A program made the position numbers and the translations under genes. Shown piece by piece: positions 15,182 through 22,087 of a DNA stretch of 38,732 bases (its first letter is position 1; every line of letters starts with the position of its first letter). The stretch is from Deltaproteobacteria bacterium (GTDB taxonomy: Bacteria; Myxococcota_A; UBA9042; PHBI01): positions 1-38,732 of the forward strand of contig WYBB01000189.1 of the NCBI GenBank assembly GCA_011526585.1. Direction: 5' to 3'. The notes beneath the pieces were generated by a model, which made no database searches, had not been told where the DNA came from, and saw only the letters and a program-made list of their open reading frames with translations.

Positions 15182-16687
15182 TCACGGGACGAAGGAGCTC
15201 TGCTGCGGCAGGGTCGAATTCACGACGACCAGCACGACGTCGTAGCCGTTGTGCACCGAGAACGCCTGCACGCGCGTGTCGACGAGCAGGTTGAACGGTC
15301 CGTCGTGGAAGTGCGCCAGGATGTTCGTCGGGATCGTCACGCTCGGCGACTCCGCGGGGAACTCGCAGATCACCGTGGTCTGGCCGTCGTCGTTGTCCTG
15401 CTGGATCGTGACCAGCGTCAGCGTGTCGGCGAGCCCGCCCGAGGTGGTGAGCGTCAGCGGCGCGCCGCGGCTCACGCTCGCGCCGACCGACGAGCGCGTC
15501 AGCGTGCCCGGCGCCTTGGGGAAGTCGTGGCTCACCGTGCCGCCGAGCAGCGTATCGGTCATGCTGACGGTGACCGGCGCGCCGGCCGCCGCCGGGACCG
15601 CGCCCACCGCGCGGCAGAGCTCGCCGCTCTCGGTACATGACAGCGCGCCGCAGCTCGCCGAGTCCGCGGCGTTGTTGACGGTGGTGCCGCCCGGCAGCGT
15701 GCCGACCTGCGTCGTGAGCCAGCAGTTGTCGATCGGCGTGTTGGTGGTGACGAGCGTGCCGTCCTCGGTGAAGTCCGCGAGCGTGGCGACGAGGATCCCG
15801 AAGCCCGCGGTCGCCCCGCACGTCGCGCTCGCCGCCTTCTTCACCACCGGCCCGGACGCGACCCCGGTGGCGGTGATCTCGATCGAGAAGCTCGGGTGAT
15901 CGGGATCGTCGGTCGCGACGGTGAAGGGACAGCTCGCCGGTCCTTCGTCGAGCACGGTGCTCGTCACCTCGAAGGTCGTCGCCTGCCCCGCCTCCACCAC
16001 CGGATCGGGCGGCGTGCTGAGCTCCTGCTCGCAGTTGAGCGGCACGGCCTTGAGCAGCGTGACTCCGCTGACCTTCAACGGCGCGTCGCCGTCGTTCACG
16101 ATCGTGTAGCTGCGCGCGAAAGGAACGCCGACCGGCTGCTCGCCGGCGTCGTCGATGCCGTTCGGATCGAGCGGCCCGTCCGGTCCGCTGATCGCCACCT
16201 GCGGCATGGGCTCGACGATCTCTTCGTCGGTCTCGCTCGCCGCATCTTCGCCGCCGTCCTCGCTCGTATCTTCGGACGTCTCGGGCGTCGTGTCGGCGAC
16301 GGTGTCCTCGATCGTGTCGGGCGCCGTGTCGGCGACGGTGTCCTCGATCGTCTCGTCGGGCGTCGTGTCAGCGACGGTGTCCTCGATCGTGTCGGCGACG
16401 GTGTCCTCGATCGTCTCGGGCGCCGTGTCGGCGACGGTGTCCTCGCTCGTCTCGGGGGTCGTGTCGGCGATCGTCTCCGGCGCGGTGTCCTGCTCGGTGT
16501 CCGCCGTGGTCTCGGGGGCGGTGTCCTCACGCGTCTCGTCGGGCGCATCGGGCCCGCTGTCGGAAGAGCCATCGCTCACCGTGTCGGTGGCTTCGCTCGC
16601 GTCGCTCTGACTGGACGGATCATCGCCGCAAGCGAGCAGCGCAAAGGGGAGAGCCAACAACCACGAACGACGAGGTGCATACCGCAT
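15182..16687 (-). CDS. secreted lipoprotein with Asp/Glu/Thr-rich repeat linker
   Basis: A 501-residue lipoprotein. The signal peptide MRYAPRRSWLLALPFALLAC places the lipidated Cys at residue 20, followed directly by GDD, which favours retention at the cell surface in many Gram-negatives. Residues 23-155 are an extremely acidic Ser/Thr linker with five copies of EDTVADT among variants. Residues about 160-275 form a beta-rich domain like choice-of-anchor D (PFARSYTIVNDGDAPLKVSG), and the Cys-containing C-terminal region is unrecognised. I start at the ATG at 16687 because it gives the complete signal peptide and sits 7 bases after a -10 box; an upstream TTG at 16723 would bury the signal. It has no enzyme signature; surface display or adhesion is inferred. 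Confidence 0.9.
   Translation of the reverse strand: MRYAPRRSWLLALPFALLACGDDPSSQSDASEATDTVSDGSSDSGPDAPDETREDTAPETTADTEQDTAPETIADTTPETSEDTVADTAPETIEDTVADTIEDTVADTTPDETIEDTVADTAPDTIEDTVADTTPETSEDTSEDGGEDAASETDEEIVEPMPQVAISGPDGPLDPNGIDDAGEQPVGVPFARSYTIVNDGDAPLKVSGVTLLKAVPLNCEQELSTPPDPVVEAGQATTFEVTSTVLDEGPASCPFTVATDDPDHPSFSIEITATGVASGPVVKKAASATCGATAGFGILVATLADFTEDGTLVTTNTPIDNCWLTTQVGTLPGGTTVNNAADSASCGALSCTESGELCRAVGAVPAAAGAPVTVSMTDTLLGGTVSHDFPKAPGTLTRSSVGASVSRGAPLTLTTSGGLADTLTLVTIQQDNDDGQTTVICEFPAESPSVTIPTNILAHFHDGPFNLLVDTRVQAFSVHNGYDVVLVVVNSTLPQQSSFVP
16256..16525 (-). repeat. in-frame repeats encoding EDTVADT-type acidic linker
   Basis: Imperfect in-frame repeats within the lipoprotein gene encode residues 55-144, with EDTVADT at 82-88, 94-100, 102-108, 115-121 and 127-133, interspersed with APET, TPET and APDT. 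On the plus strand this appears as reiterated GTGTCGGCGACGGTGTCCTC. Copy number is likely to vary between strains by slippage. The translated stretch should be an extended, highly negative stalk. Confidence 0.85.
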
Positions 16688-16694
16688 GCATCGG

Positions 16695-16723
16695 TTTATC
16701 GTCGCATCCTGATGCCCGGTCAA
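16695..16723 (-). promoter_or_regulatory. leaderless promoter candidate for the acidic-repeat lipoprotein
   Basis: On the minus strand TTGACC (16723-16718) and GATAAA (16700-16695) are 17 bases apart, matching at 5/6 and 4/6 positions. The -10 box ends 7 bases before the ATG at 16687, and no Shine-Dalgarno lies between. Confidence 0.55.
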
Positions 16724-16749
16724 TTTCCCGCGCGCCCGTCACGCTGCCG

Positions 16750-18219
16750 TCACGATCCCGGGCCGCTCACGCAGCGGAAGCCGACGCGCTCGAGCGCCGC
16801 GGACTCGGCCGCGAGGCAGCTCGGGTCGGCGCACGCCGCCGCGCGAAAGGTCGAGCCCTCCGACGGGATCGACGCGCCCGGATCGGTCAGCGGCCAGCCC
16901 TTGATCACCTTGTGCGTCGCCGTCTTGGCATCCTTGCCCGCGCCCGGCTCGCTCGGCAGCCACGAGTCGCGCGTCCACTCCTGCGCATTGCCGAGCAGAT
17001 CGTGGATCGGCGGCTCGTCCGGCGTGCGATCGAGCTTCGCCGTCATCACCGCCACCACGGGCACGCGCCCGCTCACCACGGTGTGCACCTCGCTGGGTCC
17101 GAACGCCGCACGCCCCCATGGTAGATAACGATCGTCGGGCCCGCGCGCCGCCCACTCCCACTCGCTCTCGCTCGGCAGATCACCACCGAGACCCTGACAG
17201 AAGGCCCTCGCCAGCGCCCACGGCACGCCGGTCGCCGGCAGGTCCGCCGCGCGCTTCGCGTCGCGCGGCAACCACGGCGGTCGCGCGAGCTCGTTCACGC
17301 CGGCGAGCGTCTCGGCCGCCCCGAGCTCACCCCAGGTCACCTCGTGCGCCTGCACGCGATAGGCCTTCTTCGGCGCGGCGCGCCCGGCCTCGGGTCTGAG
17401 CCCGGTCCTCAACGCCGCGCGCGCGTCGCTCGCCTCCGCGCTCGAGATCCCGACGAGCCGCCCCTCCGGCGCCGCCGCGATCGACACCCACGCGTTCATC
17501 GCCTCGACCTTCGGTGCCCACGCCGCGGGCGCGCCCGCGCTCATCGGGGGCAAGGTCACCGGCGCCTCCGCGCCGCCCGCCTCGTCTCCTCCTTGCGCAT
17601 CGGCGACCGCGTCGCCTTCGACCGCGCTCGGCTCCTCCTCGGGCTCCGCCGCCGGCTCCTCCGCCTCATCCGGCTCGGTCGCCCCGCCGCGCGTGCCCTC
17701 GGCGGCGGCCACCTCCGCCGGATCCGCCGGCGCATCGGCGCCGCCTCCCGCGGTGATCGCCAGCGTCGTACCCACGCCCGCCGCCACCACCACCAGGCCG
17801 CCGATGATCCACTTCGCCGCGCCCGATCGCCGGCCCGACGTCTCCTCTTCGCCTCCGGCCCCAGCGACAACCTTGCCGCCGCGTCCCTTCTTGCCACCCG
17901 GCGGCGCCGCGATCTGACCCATGTCGTCGAAGAACGAGCGCGAGGTCGCGACCATGCCGTCGTCCTCGGGCTCGGAGCTCGCCTCCACGCGCGCGCGCCT
18001 GAGCTCGTCGTCGACGGCGTGGTCGGGCGCGGCCGGCTTCTTCGCCGCGCCCCGCGGGTCGCGCTCTTCGTGATCGAAGGCCGCGAGCCCGCGCGCCTCG
18101 CCGGCGTTGAACTGGCGACGTCCCACGCGCTTCTTGGGCGCCTCCGGCTGCTCGTCCCTGGACGCCGCGGGCATGTGGTAGCCGGTGATCTTGCGTCGGT
18201 TGTCTTTGTCGTCCGCCAT
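16750..18219 (-). CDS. membrane-tethered formylglycine-generating-enzyme (SUMF1) fold protein
   Basis: A 489-residue protein. Residues 1-135 are hydrophilic and cytoplasmic, 137-156 form a single membrane helix (WIIGGLVVVAAGVG), 160-225 are an Ala/Glu/Pro-rich spacer, and 235-489 are an FGE-sulfatase domain on the outer face. Family signatures present are the LPSESEWEWAAR segment at 348-359, LLGNAQEW at 408-415 and VGFRCV at 479-484. The Cys-rich active-site loop of true formylglycine enzymes is not preserved; only CADPSC near 463-468 is seen. It is therefore probably a non-enzymatic or divergent member, as is common beside bacterial kinases. I prefer the ATG at 18219, which a -10-like box precedes by 7 bases; another ATG lies at 18231. 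It could be a sensor or periplasmic binding protein. Confidence 0.88.
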   Translation of the reverse strand: MADDKDNRRKITGYHMPAASRDEQPEAPKKRVGRRQFNAGEARGLAAFDHEERDPRGAAKKPAAPDHAVDDELRRARVEASSEPEDDGMVATSRSFFDDMGQIAAPPGGKKGRGGKVVAGAGGEEETSGRRSGAAKWIIGGLVVVAAGVGTTLAITAGGGADAPADPAEVAAAEGTRGGATEPDEAEEPAAEPEEEPSAVEGDAVADAQGGDEAGGAEAPVTLPPMSAGAPAAWAPKVEAMNAWVSIAAAPEGRLVGISSAEASDARAALRTGLRPEAGRAAPKKAYRVQAHEVTWGELGAAETLAGVNELARPPWLPRDAKRAADLPATGVPWALARAFCQGLGGDLPSESEWEWAARGPDDRYLPWGRAAFGPSEVHTVVSGRVPVVAVMTAKLDRTPDEPPIHDLLGNAQEWTRDSWLPSEPGAGKDAKTATHKVIKGWPLTDPGASIPSEGSTFRAAACADPSCLAAESAALERVGFRCVSGPGS

Positions 18220-18226
18220 GGACGAC

Positions 18227-18254
18227 AGCATAGGCCTCTCGGCCACCAGCTCAA
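18227..18254 (-). promoter_or_regulatory. leaderless promoter candidate for the FGE-fold gene
   Basis: On the minus strand TTGAGC (18254-18249) and TATGCT (18232-18227) are separated by 16 bases. The -10 box ends 7 bases before the ATG at 18219, with no ribosome site in between. If correct, it also settles the start codon. Confidence 0.45.
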
Positions 18255-18337
18255 ACGTCCGCGCGAAAATACTCGCAACGACAGGTCGCGAACCGAAGCC
18301 CGTGGCGCGTGACGACCGCTACCACTCGAGCTTTGTT

Positions 18338-18410
18338 AGCCGATGGCCGGACTCGAACCGGCGACCTGCTGATTACGAATCAGCTGCTCTACCAACTGAG
18401 CTACATCGGC
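18338..18410 (-). tRNA. tRNA-Thr (anticodon CGT)
   Basis: The reverse strand folds as a standard 73-nt tRNA: 7-bp acceptor stem GCCGATG/CATCGGC, D arm GCTC-AGTTGGTA-GAGC, anticodon stem GCTGA/TCAGC with loop TTCGTAA, a 5-base variable loop, and T arm GCCGG-TTCGAGT-CCGGC. The anticodon CGT reads ACG (Thr). The discriminator base is T and no CCA is encoded. Confidence 0.97.
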
Positions 18411-18422
18411 GTAGCGGCGTGC

Positions 18423-18451
18423 CTTCTAATCGAGGTCGCCCCGCGCTGCAA
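18423..18451 (-). promoter_or_regulatory. promoter candidate for tRNA-Thr
   Basis: On the minus strand TTGCAG (18451-18446) and TAGAAG (18428-18423) are 17 bases apart and lie 12 bases upstream of the tRNA 5' end. The match is modest. Confidence 0.35.
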
Positions 18452-18525
18452 GAGGATTGTTGCGCACCGCGCGGGACCACGGGCGCGCATACCTCCTCCT
18501 CCGTCGTCGCCGGATCCATCGCCGC

Positions 18526-18554
18526 TTGTCCGCGCGCCCCGCGCCGTCTATAGC
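18526..18554 (+). promoter_or_regulatory. leaderless promoter candidate for coaBC
   Basis: TTGTCC at 18526-18531 and TATAGC at 18549-18554 are separated by 17 bases, each matching the consensus at 4 of 6 positions. The -10 box ends 7 bases before the coaBC ATG, so transcription would begin at the start codon. Confidence 0.5.
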
Positions 18555-18561
18555 TCAGGCC

Positions 18562-19812
18562 ATGGGACTGCTCGCGACAAGACGCATCCTGCTCGGGCTC
18601 GGTGGCGGTATCGCCGCCTACAAGGCGCCGGAGCTCGTGCGCCGCCTGCGTGACGCCGGCGCCGAGGTGCGCGTCGTCATGAGCGCCGCCGCCGCACGCT
18701 TCGTCTCGAAGCTCTCGCTCGAGGTCGTCTCGGGCTTCCCCGTCGGCGACGATCTCTGGTCGACCGACGACGCGCGCATCGTGCACACCGATCTCGCGCG
18801 CGACTCGGACCTCGTCATCCTCGCGCCCGCCACCGCCGATCTGATCGGGAAGATCCGCCACGGCCTCGCCGACGATCTCCTCACCACGACGGTGATGGCG
18901 GCGAAGACCCCGGTGCTCGTCTGCCCGGCGATGAACACCGAGATGCTCGACAACCCCCTCGTGCAGGACAACATCGCGCATCTGCGCTCGCTCGCTCGCT
19001 ACACCTTCCTCGAGCCCGGCGTCGGCCTCCTGGCCTGCGGCATCACCGGCCCGGGCCGCCAGCCCGACCCGCCCGAGATCATCGAGGCCGCCGCCGCCGT
19101 GCTCGCCGACAAGGACCTCCGCGGGCTCGCAGCGATCGTCTCCGCCGGTCCCACGCGTGAGCCGATCGACCCGGTGAGATTCATCGGCAATCACTCGACC
19201 GGCACCATGGGATTTGCCATCGCGCGTGCGCTCGCCGCTCGCGGCGCCACCGTCACCCTCGTCGCCGGACCGGTCTCCTTGCGCACACCGGTCGGCGTCG
19301 CGCGCCGCGTCGACGTCGAGACCGCCGACGAGATGCTCGCCGCCCTCACCGAGCTCTGGCCGAGCACCGACTTCCTCGCGATGACCGCCGCCGTCGCCGA
19401 CTACCGCCCCGCGCAACGATCGCAAGAAAAGATAAAGAAGACAGATGCTTCCGGCGACTCCGCCATGCCCCCCACGCTCGCGCTCGCGCGCACGCCCGAC
19501 ATCCTCAAGACGCTCGCCGCGCGACCCGATCGTTCACGCGTGATGCTGCTCGGCTTCGCCGCCGAGACCCACGACGTGATCGACTACGCGAAGGCCAAGC
19601 TCGTCGACAAGGACCTCGACGCCATCCTCGCCAACCGGGTCGGCGTGCCCGAGTCCGGATTCGGCCCGGGTGACAATATTGGCACTCTCGTATTTCGAGA
19701 TGGCACATTCGTCGAATTTGCGCGCGCGCCCAAGGAGCTCTTCGCCGACGCGCTCGTCGCTGCGCTCGCGCCTCGCCTCACGCACCTCGCGCGCCGGAGC
19801 GCGCATGCCTGA
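18562..19812 (+). CDS. coaBC: bifunctional phosphopantothenoylcysteine synthetase/decarboxylase
   Basis: A 416-residue enzyme for two consecutive steps of coenzyme A synthesis: CTP-dependent ligation of cysteine to 4'-phosphopantothenate and flavin-dependent decarboxylation of the product. Residues 1-185 are the CoaC flavoprotein domain, with active His75, the PAMN motif at 122-125 and the catalytic Cys159 in LLACG. Residues 188-410 are the CoaB domain, with SAGPTREPIDPVR, Asn210 in the GNHSTGTMG loop and AAVADY. Length is normal for the fusion. The start is the ATG at 18562, where the family begins; upstream in-frame codons have no family counterpart. The last 8 bases overlap the next gene. 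It appears to be leaderless. Confidence 0.97.
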   Translation: MGLLATRRILLGLGGGIAAYKAPELVRRLRDAGAEVRVVMSAAAARFVSKLSLEVVSGFPVGDDLWSTDDARIVHTDLARDSDLVILAPATADLIGKIRHGLADDLLTTTVMAAKTPVLVCPAMNTEMLDNPLVQDNIAHLRSLARYTFLEPGVGLLACGITGPGRQPDPPEIIEAAAAVLADKDLRGLAAIVSAGPTREPIDPVRFIGNHSTGTMGFAIARALAARGATVTLVAGPVSLRTPVGVARRVDVETADEMLAALTELWPSTDFLAMTAAVADYRPAQRSQEKIKKTDASGDSAMPPTLALARTPDILKTLAARPDRSRVMLLGFAAETHDVIDYAKAKLVDKDLDAILANRVGVPESGFGPGDNIGTLVFRDGTFVEFARAPKELFADALVAALAPRLTHLARRSAHA

Positions 19813-20770
19813 GCCCGGTCCCTCGTCCGACGATCGGCTCGCCGATCCGCCCGACGATCCGCGCGCCTTCGCCGCCTCGCTCGCCGCCGATCTGCGCGCC
19901 TGGATCGAGTGGGCCGCGCTCACCGGCGCGACCGAGGTCCCGCTGTCGGAGCGCACATCGATCGATGTCGCGCCGCCGCCGATCGACACGCGCGGCGACG
20001 TCGCCGCCCCCCGCGTCGCACCTGTCGCACCTGGTCCACGCACACCCGCCGCACCCGGCCCGCGCACGCCCGCCGATCGTGCACCCTCCGCGCCCGCACG
20101 CGCCACACCGACGCGCACGACCGCACCGCCGCTCGCCTCGCCCGTCAGTCCGCGCGCCGCCAACGCCGCGCACCCGATCGCGCCACCGCCGAGCACGCCC
20201 GTGTCCGCCGGTGCCGCGGGTCTCGCCCAGGTGCGCGCCGAGCTCGGCGACTGCCAGCGCTGTCGACTCGGCAAGGATCGCAAGCACCTCGTCTTCGGTG
20301 TCGGCAACGCCGAGGCCGAGCTCGTGCTCGTCGGCGAGGCGCCGGGTCAGCAGGAGGATCTCGTCGGCGAGCCGTTCGTCGGTCGCGCGGGAGGGCTCCT
20401 CACGAAGATGCTCGCGGCGATCGGTCTCGCGCGCGAGCAGGTCTACATCTGCAACGTGATCAAGTGCCGCCCGCCGCAGAACCGCGATCCACTCTCCGAC
20501 GAGGTCGCGTCCTGCAGCCCCTTCCTGCATCGGCAGCTCGCCGCGATCCAGCCGAAGGTGATCATGACGCTCGGGCGCTTCGCCGGTGCCACCGTCGGCG
20601 GCGTCGAGGTCTCGCTGGCAGAGCTGCGCCGCCGGCGCGCGACCTGGAACGGCGTGCCGATCATCTCGACCTACCACCCGAGCTACCTCCTGCGCACGCC
20701 CCACATGAAGCGCGCCGCCTGGGAGGACCTGCTCGCGGTGCGCGCGCTCTTGCGCGCCGCCGGGAAATGA
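19805..20770 (+). CDS. uracil-DNA glycosylase, family 4 (Fe-S), with long Pro/Ala N-terminal extension
   Basis: Removes uracil from DNA to start base-excision repair. The C-terminal 190 residues of the 321-residue product are a complete family 4 UDG: [4Fe-4S] ligands Cys150, Cys153, Cys221 and Cys237 with normal spacing, motif 1 GEAPGQQED at 177-185, and motif 2 around YHPSYLLR at 290-297. Residues 1-135 are a Pro/Ala/Arg-rich extension, absent from short thermophile members but common in high-GC genomes (similar tails are annotated as phage-polymerase-like N-termini). The ATG overlaps the coaBC end in ATGCCTGA, so translation is probably coupled. A terminator for the opposite HU operon begins at its stop codon. 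Confidence 0.93.
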   Translation: MPEPGPSSDDRLADPPDDPRAFAASLAADLRAWIEWAALTGATEVPLSERTSIDVAPPPIDTRGDVAAPRVAPVAPGPRTPAAPGPRTPADRAPSAPARATPTRTTAPPLASPVSPRAANAAHPIAPPPSTPVSAGAAGLAQVRAELGDCQRCRLGKDRKHLVFGVGNAEAELVLVGEAPGQQEDLVGEPFVGRAGGLLTKMLAAIGLAREQVYICNVIKCRPPQNRDPLSDEVASCSPFLHRQLAAIQPKVIMTLGRFAGATVGGVEVSLAELRRRRATWNGVPIISTYHPSYLLRTPHMKRAAWEDLLAVRALLRAAGK

Positions 20771-20794
20771 AAAAGGCGGTCACACGGACCGCCT
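20770..20794 (-). terminator. intrinsic terminator of the HU operon
   Basis: On the minus strand the RNA folds as AGGCGGTC-CGTGT-GACCGCCT, an 8-bp GC-rich stem with a 5-nt loop, followed by five U. It lies about 55 bases beyond the stop of the HU gene at 20849. It is the only classical rho-independent terminator I see in the window. Confidence 0.85.
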
Positions 20795-20814
20795 CTCTCA
20801 TCTGCCTCTTCACC

Positions 20815-20834
20815 CGATCGAGCATGCTCGATCG
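20815..20834. repeat. perfect 20-bp palindrome
   Basis: CGATCGAGC and GCTCGATCG flank AT at 20815-20834, giving a perfectly symmetrical 20-bp element between the HU stop codon and the HU terminator. It could add a second hairpin to the HU mRNA 3' end or be a protein-binding site. Confidence 0.8.
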
Positions 20835-20848
20835 CGAGACGGATCAGA

Positions 20849-21121
20849 TCACAGCTCACCCTTGAGCGTCGGGGCGGCCTTGAAGCCGACCGTCTTCGAC
20901 GCCGGGATGGTGATCTCCTTGCCGCTGCGCGGGTTGCGGCCACGGCGCGCGGCGCGCTCCTTCACGTTGAAGGTGCCGAAGTTCGGGTAAGCGAAGCGCT
21001 TGCCCTTCTTGATCGCGAGCGCGAGCGAGTCGAAGACCGCCTGGACGATCTCGCCGGTCTCCTTCTTGGAGACACCCTCGAGCGAACCGTGCACATGATC
21101 GATGAGCTCAGCCTTGGTCAT
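20849..21121 (-). CDS. HU-family DNA-binding protein, copy 1
   Basis: A 90-residue histone-like HU/IHF-family protein that bends and compacts DNA as a dimer. It has the N-terminal helices (MTKAELIDHV), the hydrophobic core around YPNFGTFNVKERAARRG, and the DNA-gripping arm motif GRNPRSGKEITIPA near residues 62-75. The C-terminus is KGEL. Length and sequence are normal for the family. A strong ribosome site (GAGGAGAG) precedes the ATG. It lies 72 bases downstream of a second, clearly related HU gene on the same strand, so both are likely read from the promoter at 21676-21705. Confidence 0.95.
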   Translation of the reverse strand: MTKAELIDHVHGSLEGVSKKETGEIVQAVFDSLALAIKKGKRFAYPNFGTFNVKERAARRGRNPRSGKEITIPASKTVGFKAAPTLKGEL

Positions 21122-21193
21122 TTTCGTTCTCTCCTCTCATTGGGTGGGTGTGCGCGCGGGCCGGTGCCTCGCGTGCGGGTTCCGGGGTCGGGA

Positions 21194-21469
21194 TTAGAGG
21201 CTGCCCTTGAACTTCGGGGCGGCCTTGAAGCCGACGGTCTTCGACGCGGCGATGGTCAGGGTCTTGCCCGTGCGCGGGTTGCGGCCCTGGCGCGCGGCGC
21301 GCGTCTTGACGGTGAACGTCCCGAAGTCCGGGTACGAGATGCGGCCATCGCGCTTGATCGCCTGCACCAGGGCGTCGAAGACGGCCTGAATCGCCGTTCC
21401 GGTGTCCTTCTTGGTCAGCTTGCTGTCGAGCGCGCCATGAACGTGATCGATGAACTCAGCCTTGGTCAT
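21194..21469 (-). CDS. HU-family DNA-binding protein, copy 2
   Basis: A 91-residue HU-family protein, a close paralogue of the gene at 20849. Shared elements are MTKAE-IDHVHG, FGTF-VK-RAAR-GRNP and ASKTVGFKAAP. The main differences lie in residues 14-45, the dimerisation region, which suggests homodimers or a mixed pair. The start is the ATG at 21469, with GGGGAG seven bases upstream; an in-frame extension upstream is unlike the family. It is the first gene of the tandem pair, and its candidate promoter lies about 200 bases upstream, giving an unusually long leader. Confidence 0.95.
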   Translation of the reverse strand: MTKAEFIDHVHGALDSKLTKKDTGTAIQAVFDALVQAIKRDGRISYPDFGTFTVKTRAARQGRNPRTGKTLTIAASKTVGFKAAPKFKGSL

Positions 21470-22087
21470 TTTTTCTCCCCTCTCCGAGATGCGGCCGGTT
21501 TGGCCATTTACGCTGGTTGGTGCCGAGCGGCGCCCGCTGTGGGTCCGTTGGGCAATCTCATCACACGACGCCGGGCGCACGAACGACCTTACCCGGCACC
21601 GCCCCGAGGGACCGATCAAGGCCCCGGAACATGCGCTCGGGCGGTTGAGCACCACCCCGGTGCGATTTCGGGCGAATCGTAGAAACGATGGATCTACCCT
21701 GTCAACAGCAATTCGGCGGAAAAGCGCATGGGAAGGGCGCGAGAGTCGGATCGGGCTGCCACTTTCGCGACGTGAGCCGAGTGATTTCAGGTGGTTATGC
21801 GGAAAGGCTCGCGCCGCCGCGAACCGGGCGGTCGAGGCGGGGCTCGCATTTTTTTCGTCGCCGGGGCGTGCGCGCCGCCCGATCGGCTCTCGCTGGGATG
21901 GGCTGCGCTGATCAGAACGATCGATCGGCTCCGGGGGAGGGACCCCGCGCTTGCCAATTTGAATGTGTGACCGTGAAACGAATGTGACGCCGCGTCGCCT
22001 GTTTCACACCGCGGCGCCCGACCCGGGTCCGCCGGGGCCGGGTGGTTTGCCTTGCCCGCCCCGCGCAACCCCTGGTAGGTGGCGGGC
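21470..22087. other. 618-bp gene-free region between HU and queA
   Basis: This is the longest stretch in the window without a convincing gene. Bases 21470-21675 are the presumed HU leader, and 21676-21705 the HU promoter. Bases 21710-21960 contain short open frames with random-looking composition and no recognisable product. Near 21950-22010 the sequence is less GC-rich and contains an inverted repeat GTGAAAC (21973-21979) / GTTTCAC (22001-22007) enclosing GACG-CCG-CGTC. That could be an operator or RNA stem upstream of queA. A queuosine riboswitch was looked for by eye and not recognised. Confidence 0.5.
21676..21705 (-). promoter_or_regulatory. strong sigma70-like promoter candidate for the HU pair
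   Basis: On the minus strand a perfect -35 TTGACA (21705-21700) and TACGAT (21681-21676) are 18 bases apart. The short inverted repeat ATCGT-AGAA-ACGAT overlaps the -10 box (21676-21689) and could be an operator. The transcript would have a leader of about 200 nt before the HU ATG. Confidence 0.6.

Noticed and set aside
18338..18410. Integration site with a genomic island at the tRNA-Thr gene
   Set aside because: No integrase or repeated tRNA end is visible on either side; flanking genes look like ordinary chromosomal genes.
21688..21987. A 99-codon plus-strand open frame between the HU genes and queA
   Set aside because: No ribosome site, odd composition and it overlaps the HU promoter; treated as intergenic.
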